Assembly (NCBI GenBank): GCA_030642995.1
Contig: DAOWMR010000110.1
Coordinates: 1-8,226 of the forward strand
Direction of reading: 5' to 3'
DNA: 8,226 nt
Source of the DNA: Spirochaetales bacterium
Lineage (GTDB): Bacteria > Spirochaetota > Spirochaetia > DSM-27196 > SLST01
The translations under genes and the position numbers were made by a program. The notes under the pieces are model-generated. The model had not been told where the DNA came from, made no database searches, and saw only the letters and a list, made by a program, of their open reading frames with translations. Of the stretch, positions 1 to 5,941 are shown piece after piece (within the stretch, counting starts at the first letter, position 1; each line of letters starts with the position of its first letter).

Positions 1-1
1 C

Positions 2-236
2 GACCTGAACGGCGAGTGCAATAAGTTCCAGATCGCACGTACCACTGTGGATCCGGCGGTTGGAAGTGTGCCGGACACCCTGCTTGCGGACAAAATGGTG
101 GTTGTTTCACGATATCTCTATACCGTCAAAAAGCTTCTACTGCTTCAATCAACACGCTTCGGGCCAGTTCACAAACGATCCGCTCTATGCGGGCTGGTCG
201 GCAACTGCCGGTATCTCCGCTGAGTGGCGGCTCTGA
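2..236 (+). pseudogene. 3' end of an unidentified gene, frame-broken; possible outer-membrane barrel C-terminus
   Basis: The gene enters from the left edge. Frame 2 reads plausibly (DLNGECNKFQIARTTVDP...DKMVVVSRYLYTV) until the AAAAA run at 128-132 and then degenerates to a stop at 221-223. If one A of the run is dropped, reading continues in frame 3 as VKSFYCFNQHASGQF and ends GWSATAGISAEWRL before the TGA at 234-236. The rebuilt C-terminus alternates hydrophobic and polar residues and has an aromatic residue near the end, as in the last strand of outer-membrane beta-barrels. That is a weak resemblance, and the final Leu is not the classical Phe/Trp. No family is recognised. The break may be a true decay mutation or a homopolymer sequencing error. 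No function is assigned. Confidence 0.4.
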
Positions 237-259
237 CTACGAAACTTTCCGGAAATTTC

Positions 260-288
260 TTGACTCGGAGGACAATTCGTGGTATTCT
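260..288 (+). promoter_or_regulatory. Sigma70-like promoter of the Fur-like/DUF5320 operon
   Basis: A -35 element TTGACT (260-265) and a -10 element TATTCT (283-288) are separated by 17 bases. The predicted transcription start is near 295, at the left edge of the Fur-type palindrome. This places the operator directly over the start point, a normal repressor arrangement. It is seen by eye only and has not been tested. Confidence 0.6.
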
Positions 289-293
289 TGTAT

Positions 294-308
294 TGATAAT
301 GATTATCA
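294..308 (+). promoter_or_regulatory. Perfect 7-1-7 Fur/PerR-type operator
   Basis: TGATAAT-G-ATTATCA is a perfect 7-1-7 inverted repeat and matches the classical Fur-box core (TGATAATnATTATCA), known for Fur-family regulators. It lies between the -10 element and the ribosome binding site of a Fur-family gene. The simplest reading is autorepression of this operon, although another Fur or PerR paralogue elsewhere in the genome could be the real ligand. Confidence 0.9.
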
Positions 309-310
309 GT

Positions 311-316
311 AAGGAG
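311..316 (+). promoter_or_regulatory. Ribosome binding site deciding the Fur-like start
   Basis: AAGGAG lies 6 bases before the ATG at 323. A second ATG at 319 is in another frame and gives no regulator, so this site supports 323 as the start. The site abuts the Fur operator, so the 5' leader is very short. Confidence 0.75.
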
Positions 317-322
317 TCATGA

Positions 323-835
323 ATGCCAAGACCCGGGAGGGGCCAGGGCATGGGCCGTGGCGGAGGTTTCCGAGACCCGCAGCAAGGTATGCTTGGGGGT
401 CGGCTTCGCGGGCATGGCCACCGGCTGACCGGTCCTCGCAGAGTGATACTGAGCGTTCTTGAATCTGCCCGCGACTACCTCAGTGCTGAGGAAGTGTACA
501 TGGCCGTCTATGCCGACAACCCGGGAGTCGGGATCGCAACGGTCTATCGAACACTACAGATGCTTGCGGAGATCGGCATCGCGGAGCGCGTGGACACCGG
601 TGACGGTAAGGCTCGCTACAAGCTCGGACCCGTCGAGGATCAGCGACGCCGGGTGGTGCTCGTGTGCACGAACTGCTCACGATCCACCCCGATCACTACC
701 GGAACGGATGATACGGAGGCTGTCATCGCGCAACTCGAGCGAATGACGGCCGAGCAGCATGGATTTCGCACAAACCGTACTGTTGTCCAGCTCTATGGGC
801 TGTGTGAGCAGTGCGAGAAACAATATGGAGGATGA
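323..835 (+). CDS. Fur-family transcriptional regulator lacking canonical sensing ligands
   Basis: This 170-residue protein is longer than a typical Fur or PerR (about 140-150) because of a Gly/Arg-rich N-terminal tail of about 33 residues (MPRPGRGQGMGRGGGF...). The winged helix follows: LSAEEVY at 53-59 and a recognition helix IATVYRTLQMLAEIG at 71-85. The dimerisation domain keeps the structural zinc site, CTNC (C115, C118) and CEQC (C161, C164). The sensing ligands of ordinary Fur/PerR look missing. The His before SAEE is Y52, the Glu/Asp after the wing is K100, the HHHxH stretch before the first CxxC reads RRRVV (108-112), and the late NHS His reads NRT (R152). It is probably a DNA-binding repressor acting on the perfect box upstream. 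What it senses, and whether it binds a regulatory metal at all, is open. The stop lies one base before the next start, so the pair is co-translated. Confidence 0.9.
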   Translation: MPRPGRGQGMGRGGGFRDPQQGMLGGRLRGHGHRLTGPRRVILSVLESARDYLSAEEVYMAVYADNPGVGIATVYRTLQMLAEIGIAERVDTGDGKARYKLGPVEDQRRRVVLVCTNCSRSTPITTGTDDTEAVIAQLERMTAEQHGFRTNRTVVQLYGLCEQCEKQYGG

Positions 836-836
836 T

Positions 837-1274
837 ATGCCAGGAGGAAACAGACAAGGACCGGATGGTGCCGGTCCCATGACAGGACGAGCAATGGGGT
901 ACTGTGCCGGCTATGAAACCGCGGGTTTCGAGAACCCTCTCGGCGGAGTTGCCGGACGCGGCCTGGGTCTGGGATTCGGCCGGCGCTTCGGCGCAAGAGG
1001 CTGGTCGGGTTTCGGCGCAGGCCGACGGGGTGGAGGCTATCGCGGGGCCGGTGGATTCGGTGCCGGCCGGGGTCTGGGACGAGGATACGCTTATGGCGGA
1101 CGTTTCGCTCCCGGCTTCGGGGAACCCTACTGGAATGAAGGTGCGGAAACCCCTGAGACACGGGAGGCTCTCCTACGGGAGGAGATTGATCTCCTGTCAA
1201 ATCGCCTCAACGGACTGAAGCGCGAGCTTGACGCCTCAACCAAGGCGCCTGATACACAGAGCGAAGACGAGTAG
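837..1274 (+). CDS. DUF5320-type Gly/Arg-rich small protein
   Basis: This protein of 145 residues starts at ATG 837, preceded by GGAGG (827-831) inside the end of the regulator gene. The longer frame opening at 759 is rejected because it has no such site and only overlaps the regulator. The N-terminus MPGGNRQGPDGAGPMTGRAMGYCAG is split here as MPGG-(N)RQGPDGAGPMTGR-AMGYCAG and matches the signature I associate with DUF5320 proteins. Residues 36-92 are a low-complexity Gly/Arg/Phe/Tyr segment. Residues 104-133 form a charged helical, probably coiled-coil tail (REALLREEIDLLSNRLNGLK). The family has no established function and often sits beside NifX/NifB-type iron-cofactor genes, which are not seen here. 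Co-transcription with a Fur-like gene under a Fur box suggests an iron- or redox-linked role (inference). Confidence 0.85.
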   Translation: MPGGNRQGPDGAGPMTGRAMGYCAGYETAGFENPLGGVAGRGLGLGFGRRFGARGWSGFGAGRRGGGYRGAGGFGAGRGLGRGYAYGGRFAPGFGEPYWNEGAETPETREALLREEIDLLSNRLNGLKRELDASTKAPDTQSEDE

Positions 1275-1308
1275 CTTAGCGGGTCGGGTCGGATGAGAGA
1301 TCTGCCGC

Positions 1309-1755
1309 TCAAAGAATGAGATGCGTGGCTCGTCTGCCGATCGGCTTCCACTCACCTGAGCTCCACGAGGCTGCCACGGCAATGGGGCGTGCAAACGAGT
1401 TTTCCTCGATCTCGTCGTGCAGTGAATAATAGTTCCCCACGCCGAGGCCTATCGTTCGAAGTGAGAAGCGATCACCCAGGGACGGCGCATAGTTGGTCTG
1501 ACAGAGCACGTCGATAGAAAAACCCGCATACACGGTTTTCAGTCCCGGCAGTGTTCCTTCCCAATCCGACGGCTTGATCAGGTAGAACTCTGCTATGGGA
1601 CCGTTCCACGTTTCACCGGTGCCGATGACGTAGTTCCACCGGTATACGTCGCCGTAACCTGCACCGGTTGATCCGGCAACCAGATTCCCGGGCTCGTACG
1701 GACCCAACTCCATTTGAATCGCGTCCCCGGCCCGGAAACTCCAGGCGAGATCCAT
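1309..1755 (-). CDS. Unknown protein, possibly a 5'-truncated remnant
   Basis: This minus-strand frame reads like a real protein of 148 residues from ATG at 1755, with codon choice similar to its neighbours. It contains the pattern YVIGTGETWNGPIAEFYLI (about residues 44-62). The Y-x(3)-TG-x(2)-W-x-GPI arrangement reminds me of extracytoplasmic proteins such as the DUF4424 group, but I cannot assign it. The rest is rich in aromatic residues and Gly, with one Cys (DVLCQTNYAPSL). There is no signal peptide, no Shine-Dalgarno before 1755 and no clear promoter in the 54-base gap to the divergent gene at 1810. It may therefore be the surviving 3' part of a longer exported protein. The same frame stays open upstream to 2127, but that part is antisense shadow of the + gene. 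Confidence 0.55.
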   Translation of the reverse strand: MDLAWSFRAGDAIQMELGPYEPGNLVAGSTGAGYGDVYRWNYVIGTGETWNGPIAEFYLIKPSDWEGTLPGLKTVYAGFSIDVLCQTNYAPSLGDRFSLRTIGLGVGNYYSLHDEIEENSFARPIAVAASWSSGEWKPIGRRATHLIL

Positions 1756-1772
1756 TGTGATCGGAAAACCGC

Positions 1773-1802
1773 ACGACACGTCGGGCGGCCTCAGGGTAGA
1801 AT
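1773..1802 (+). promoter_or_regulatory. Leaderless promoter of the gene at 1810
   Basis: The -10 element TAGAAT (1797-1802) lies only 7 bases before the ATG at 1810, and no Shine-Dalgarno sequence lies between. A weak -35 candidate ACGACA (1773-1778) sits 18 bases upstream. Transcription would begin at or within a base or two of the start codon. The same design occurs before the gene at 5327. Confidence 0.6.
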
Positions 1803-1809
1803 AGACGCC

Positions 1810-2979
1810 ATGAGAGACGCTACACGACTCATCCACGGTCAGGCGTCGTGGGAATTCCGCAGTGATACCGTAGAGCTTGCGATCACGCAGACCGGCGGGA
1901 TGATTGCTCTCGTGAGCTTCTTCGCCGACTCCGATCGGCCCATTCGGCCGTACTACGTGGCGCCTTGGGCTGAAGAAGGGCTTGAAATTGACGTTCCTGT
2001 TCTCGTCCCTCTCCGCGGTGATTTCTTCTGCATGCCATTCGGAGCCAATGCCACGACCGACGGGCGGTACACCGTTCACGGCGAGACCGCAACCCGAGCA
2101 TGGACCCTCGTTGAACTCTCCGAGCAATCAGGCGCCGCACATCTGACGCTTGAAATGCAGGTATCGTCACCCGAGTCGCGTGTCACGAAGGATGTCTGGC
2201 TCCGCCCCGGAGAACCGGTCATCTATACGCAACACCGCATTGAAGGCGGATCAGAGAAAGTGCCCCTTGGACACCACGCAACCCTTGCACCACCCCCGGC
2301 GGGCAAATACAGGATCTCCACTTCCCGATTCACCTTCGGACTGACGGCCCCGCGACCTGAGGGCGCGATGGTGAACGACGAATACTTTGCGCTCCCGCCC
2401 CTTGCTGAGTTCAATCAACTTGAAAAGGTTCCGACAATCTGGAAATCTCCGCCAACTCTGGACTACGGCGTCTTTCCAGGCGTGTCGGGTTTCTGCGACG
2501 TTCTCAGCCTGAATGCAGACCCTGTTCTGAAATACGGCTGGACCGCGGCAGTCGCGGAGGAAGCCGGCTATCTCTGGTTCTCAATCAAAGACGCCAGGGT
2601 CCTGCCGACAACGCTCATGTGGGTTGAAGACGGCGGACGCCGTGGGGCGCCATGGCTCGGTCGGAACCAGTGCATCGGACTTGAGGAGGTATGCGGTTTC
2701 CTGGCCGAGGGATTGCCGGCCGCCGCGGAGTCAAACCTCGTGAACCAGCACGGAATCCCCACCGCAATCCAGCTTCACCCGGATCAGCCCACGGTGGTGA
2801 ACTACCTCCAGGGAGTACTCCGAGTTAGACCCGGGTTCGGCACGGTGACCGACATTCAAATGACATCGGACCGTATCGTGATTCGAGGATCCAATGGCGA
2901 GAAAGTTTCCACGCCGGCCGCCGGGGAATTTGTCCTCACCGGAAAGATCCCGACGGGACAGGAGAGCACTGCTCGCTGA
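1810..2979 (+). CDS. Unknown protein, possibly galactose mutarotase-like fold
   Basis: This protein has 389 residues. The ATG at 1810 is chosen over the in-frame start at 1714 because the extra residues read as non-coding, they would overlap the divergent gene, and a TAGAAT -10 box sits just before 1810. There is no signal peptide or membrane segment, so it is probably cytoplasmic. The sequence looks beta-rich throughout. It contains the conserved-looking stretches RPYYVAPWAEE (near residue 50), YTQHRIEGG, PLGHHATL, and MWVEDGGRRGAPWLGRNQCIGLEEVCGF. The last is split here as MWVEDGGRRG, then APWLGRNQC, then IGLEEVCGF. Paired His/Glu residues in a long beta-rich protein recall aldose 1-epimerase or mutarotase-like sugar-binding proteins, but no catalytic assignment can be made by eye. 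It is followed after 34 bases by the SDR gene on the same strand, suggesting one transcript. Confidence 0.75.
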   Translation: MRDATRLIHGQASWEFRSDTVELAITQTGGMIALVSFFADSDRPIRPYYVAPWAEEGLEIDVPVLVPLRGDFFCMPFGANATTDGRYTVHGETATRAWTLVELSEQSGAAHLTLEMQVSSPESRVTKDVWLRPGEPVIYTQHRIEGGSEKVPLGHHATLAPPPAGKYRISTSRFTFGLTAPRPEGAMVNDEYFALPPLAEFNQLEKVPTIWKSPPTLDYGVFPGVSGFCDVLSLNADPVLKYGWTAAVAEEAGYLWFSIKDARVLPTTLMWVEDGGRRGAPWLGRNQCIGLEEVCGFLAEGLPAAAESNLVNQHGIPTAIQLHPDQPTVVNYLQGVLRVRPGFGTVTDIQMTSDRIVIRGSNGEKVSTPAAGEFVLTGKIPTGQESTAR

Positions 2980-3013
2980 CCCGTTGATCCGTATCAAACA
3001 GAAGGGAGTTACT

Positions 3014-3664
3014 ATGCCAGTCTGTACTATTGTTGGAGCCGGCCCACGAATCGGAAAAGGTCTCGCCCAGGCCTTCGCTCAGACCGGGCATGATATCGTG
3101 CTCATTTCACGGAACACCGCCACCACCGACGGAATCGCACCGGATGTGCGCAGGAAGGGTGTCCAGGCGCATCAGATAGCCCTCGACGCCACCGATCGGG
3201 CGGCAACTATTGAAGGATTCGCCCGAATCGAGCGGGAGATCGGTCTGCCTGACCTCGTCATCTACAATCCTGCGAACATGGTCATGGCCGCCTACAGCGA
3301 GGTGACGCCGGATGATATGGCAGAGACATGGTCGATCATGCTCTACGCTGCGATGAACACCGTTGCCGCAGTCTTGCCGGGAATGAAACAACGCGGATCC
3401 GGAACACTGTTCTTCACCGGCGGCGGATTCGGCATTGACCCAGCCGTAACACGGGCTCCGCACTCCATAGCAAAGGCGGCAATTCGGAACTACGCACATG
3501 GTCTCTACCTGGAGCTCAAGGATCAGGGAATCCACGCCGGGACCGTCACCGTCCACCGTCCGATCCAGGCCGGCGGAGATATGGCAAAGTGTGCCGGCAC
3601 CTTCGTCGCCATGCACCAGGAACCAGCTGGCGGCTGGACATGGGAACAACACTACGGGAAATAG
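3014..3664 (+). CDS. Atypical short-chain dehydrogenase/reductase (SDR) family protein
   Basis: This protein of 216 residues starts at ATG 3014, preceded by AAGGGAG (3002-3008). The upstream extension to 2894 overlaps the previous gene and is rejected. The N-terminus TIVGAGPRIGKGLAQAF is a Rossmann nucleotide-binding loop of GxGxxxG/GxxxGxG type (GAGPRIG, residues 8-14), with LISRN ending strand 2 (30-34). DATD (58-61) and YNPAN (84-88, in place of the usual NNAG) follow in SDR order. The catalytic Tyr-x3-Lys motif reads HSIAK (150-154), with Lys154 kept but His in the Tyr position. The usual Ser about 13 residues earlier falls in a TGGGFG stretch (135-140). This suggests a non-standard oxidoreductase or a nucleotide-binding protein without classical SDR chemistry. 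I recall a subgroup of SDRs lacking the Tyr. The substrate is unknown. Its stop overlaps a GTG (taGTG) in another frame of the next gene. Confidence 0.85.
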   Translation: MPVCTIVGAGPRIGKGLAQAFAQTGHDIVLISRNTATTDGIAPDVRRKGVQAHQIALDATDRAATIEGFARIEREIGLPDLVIYNPANMVMAAYSEVTPDDMAETWSIMLYAAMNTVAAVLPGMKQRGSGTLFFTGGGFGIDPAVTRAPHSIAKAAIRNYAHGLYLELKDQGIHAGTVTVHRPIQAGGDMAKCAGTFVAMHQEPAGGWTWEQHYGK

Positions 3665-3683
3665 TGCGTCAACAGACCACACC

Positions 3684-5286
3684 CTGGTACGAACCATCCG
3701 CGCTCTCTTCATCGGAGGCCTTCTCTGCGCTTCCCTCTTCTCAGCCGCCTGCACCAGCCAGGTTCAGACCGTTTCACCGCCCCAATACTGGCCGACGGAC
3801 GGTTGGCAAACTGCCTCACCTCACTCGGTAGGCGTTGACCCCAGTGGGCTCGCCGAAATGTTTGAGTCCATCACCGCCGGCGGCTATCTCATTGACGGCG
3901 TTTTGATTGTCAAGGACGGCTACCTCATCACCGAGGCCTATCGCGAACCGTTCGGCCCGGGTCAACGTCACATCATCCACTCGTGCACGAAGAGCATCGT
4001 CAGCGCATGCATTGGAATTGCCATTGAATCAGGATTCCTCGCCGGGACGGAGATGCGCCTCGGAGAGCTCTTTCCACAAGCCGATTCGTCGGCGTGGAGC
4101 GGGGCAAAACACCAAATCACCCTCGCCAACATGCTCACGATGTCCACCGGACTGGACACACGAGACTCCTATCTCTACCGATGGGAAGGTCTCACGGCCA
4201 TGCGGCGCAGCCCGGACTGGGTGGCCCACGCACTCTCTCGTCCAATCGCGACCAGTCCCGGGAACCGTTTTGACTACAGCAATATCACGAGCTTTCTCCT
4301 CTCCGCGGCCATTCAACAGGCAACGGGCATGTCCACGGAAGCGTTTGCCCGTGAGCATCTCTTTGCGCCGCTCGGAATAGCCGACATTCGTTGGCCGCAG
4401 AGCCCCGGCAACGTTTCCATTGGCTGGGGGGGAACTCAGACTCCTCCCGACCGACCTTGCAAAGATTGGAATGCTCTATCTCCACGGCGGCAAGTGGAGA
4501 GATGAACAGATCATTACGGAAGATTGGATCGACGAATCGTGGACAGTACATATGGAGGCGGCCACGCTTCAACCCGGCTATGGCTATCAGTGGTGGATCG
4601 CGGATGATGGAGCCTACGCACTCGGTTACGCGGGACAGTATCTCATTGTCAATCCCGACATGAACCTTGTTGTCGTGTTCGTCAGCAATCTTCAGGATAA
4701 TGACTTCTTCGTACCGCAAACTCTCTATCGCCGGCACATCCTGCCCGCAATCGCCGATAACCCCACCTCCGCCCGGTCTGCAACTCCACCGACCGGCTCT
4801 CCCGGAGTACCGAGCGACCGCCTTAAGCGTGCGCTTGCCGCCTACTCGCACCCGAGTGGCAGCGGGCCGGATGCCAACCGGCAGACCGACGCGGTCCCCT
4901 GCTCTAGCCCGCCGGATGGATTTGACGCGTGGTCGGGCACCTACAACCTGGAGACCAACGTCTTCGGCATGACGGCATTGACATTCGAGTTCGGGCCCGA
5001 CGGCTCGGCTGAGACACTCACGGAACACTACGAGGATAGAAACGACCTCTACCGGGTAGGCTCGCCCGATGGCTTCGAAGTGACGAGAGTGAACGACGCC
5101 GAAGTGGGCCTCCGCGGCGGGTGGACTCCGAGCGGAGACCTGGAACTGATTTTCGTCGGAATCGGTGAGGCGTGGTGGACCCGGTTACGACACGCCTTTG
5201 ACGGCGAGAAAGTGCAGATCACGGTGACCACGGTGAGCGGGTACACGACAACCTTCTCCGGGACGCGGGTTGAAGACGGGAAGTAG
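3684..5286 (+). pseudogene. Frameshifted lipoprotein serine hydrolase, beta-lactamase/class C family
   Basis: A signal peptide VRTIRALFIGGLLCASLFSAAC ends in a lipobox-like SAAC (Cys23 from CTG 3684; written here as VRTIRALFIGG then LLCASLFSAAC). The class C-type catalytic motifs follow: SCTK (S100, K103; Ser codon at 3981) and YSN (Y198-N200). The frame then breaks in the G7 run 4426-4432. Dropping one G continues GWG into ELRLLPTDLAKIGMLYLHGG, the expected next block, then GYGYQWW, an ALGYAGQYLIV stretch at the usual HxG/KTG position, and LVVVFVSN. A beta-rich C-terminal domain follows and ends at 5286. The protein is probably a periplasmic or membrane-anchored esterase or peptidase-like enzyme rather than a drug-resistance enzyme. 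The start is unclear. There is no in-frame ATG, GTG or TTG near the signal peptide, only CTG 3684. A GTG at 3664 overlapping the SDR stop would give MRQQTTPLVRTIR if one more base were present in the CCC at 3682-3684. Confidence 0.8.
4426..4432 (+). other. G7 homopolymer at the hydrolase frame break
   Basis: Seven consecutive G bases sit exactly where the reading frame switches from the one carrying SxxK and YxN to the one carrying the C-terminal half. Six G bases would restore one continuous protein. Candidates are phase variation by slipped-strand mispairing, a fixed inactivating mutation, ribosomal slippage, or a homopolymer sequencing error. The sequence alone cannot separate them. Confidence 0.85.
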
Positions 5287-5291
5287 ACCCA

Positions 5292-5320
5292 TCGATTCAA
5301 TGCCCGAACCCGAGTAGAAT
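5292..5320 (+). promoter_or_regulatory. Leaderless promoter of the FliG-C/GNAT/methyltransferase operon
   Basis: TAGAAT (5315-5320) ends 6 bases before the ATG at 5327, so transcription would start at about the A of the start codon. There is no Shine-Dalgarno sequence. The -35 region is weak (TCGATT, 5292-5297, 17-base spacer). The -10 hexamer is identical to that before the gene at 1810. Confidence 0.6.
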
Positions 5321-5326
5321 GGCGGT

Positions 5327-5941
5327 ATGAATGAAGCACCCGAGGAGTCACGCGAGCAGTCGACCGAAGGGGAGCGCGAGAACGAACAGCTGAAGCTCGC
5401 GCGGCAATCGTTGCGCATTCTTGAGGTTCATGCCGCACATCAGAAGAAGGTCCGGGCCGCCTGCGATAAGCTGTCGGCCGATGTACGCGCCCACCTCGAA
5501 CGAACGGGTGCGCCCCCTTCCGGCGAACAGGAGTGGCCCGCCCTCGCCTCGGCTGCGAGCATCGTGTCGGGCCTTTCACAGACTCTGCAGAACGGCGTCC
5601 TGGCCAAGCTTCCGGAAGACATTCGCGAACAGATGGTGGAACGACTCTATGCGTTCGGCTCCATTCCGCTCCAGACCCCGCGGACGATTCAGAAACTCAT
5701 CCATGCCGTCAATCAGCGCACGCTGGCAATTTCCCTCATCGGTGCCGACGAGAGTGTCCATCGGGCCGTGTCGGCGAATATGAGCAAGCGGGCGGCCACC
5801 ATGCTGGATGAAGACATCGAGAGTCTCGTGAAGGCGGGAGATCTCTCTCCGCGGGATGTTCGCGAAGCGCAAAATGATGTCGGTGCAGCACTGTACGAAC
5901 TCTACGAATCCGGCGGGCTGGGAGGTCATCAGGATGGGTAA
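5327..5941 (+). CDS. Stand-alone FliG C-terminal-domain protein
   Basis: This protein has 204 residues. Residues 1-60 are charged and helical (EERENEQLKLARQSLRILE-like), probably coiled coil. Residues about 95-198 follow the FliG C-terminal domain block by block: EDIREQMVERLYAFGSI (FliG: IRERMFVFEDI), TIQKLIHAVNQRTLAISLIGAD (FliG: SIQ-x(2)-L-x(2)-VD-x(3)-LA-x-ALKGA; split here as TIQKLIHAV and NQRTLAISLIGAD), NMSKRAATMLDEDI (151-164) and VREAQ (178-182). In flagellar FliG this domain forms the torque ring that meets MotA. The FliG N and middle domains are absent, and true FliG is about 330 residues. Against E. coli FliG by eye, R281 and D289 are kept (R155, D163), D288 is Glu (E162), and the K264 position is I138. 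The gene lies outside any flagellar cluster, starts leaderless, and overlaps the GNAT gene by 8 bases. It may be a motor accessory or a repurposed interaction module. Confidence 0.8.
   Translation: MNEAPEESREQSTEGERENEQLKLARQSLRILEVHAAHQKKVRAACDKLSADVRAHLERTGAPPSGEQEWPALASAASIVSGLSQTLQNGVLAKLPEDIREQMVERLYAFGSIPLQTPRTIQKLIHAVNQRTLAISLIGADESVHRAVSANMSKRAATMLDEDIESLVKAGDLSPRDVREAQNDVGAALYELYESGGLGGHQDG

Noticed and set aside
1279..1309. AGCGG...CCGCT pairing as a terminator after the DUF5320 gene
   Set aside because: A 5-base stem with a 21-base loop and no U-run is too weak to call.
1756..2127. Upstream extension of the minus-strand gene to 2127
   Set aside because: It lies antisense to the well-supported + strand gene at 1810, and its translation is Arg/Pro-rich and low in structure; treated as shadow.
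3591..3593. GTG 3591 or ATG 3498 as the hydrolase start
   Set aside because: Both put a long polar tail before the signal peptide and lie deep inside the SDR gene.
4696..4703. GATAATGA, possible second Fur half-site
   Set aside because: Only half a site, inside a coding sequence, with no matching second arm.
4285..5028. 247-residue minus-strand open frame
   Set aside because: Antisense to the hydrolase, with no recognisable motifs and composition typical of a shadow frame.
4420..5286. Second half of the hydrolase as an independent gene from TTG 4420
   Set aside because: It begins in the middle of the beta-lactamase fold without SxxK or YxN, and the first half ends exactly where it begins; it is one gene broken at the G7 run.
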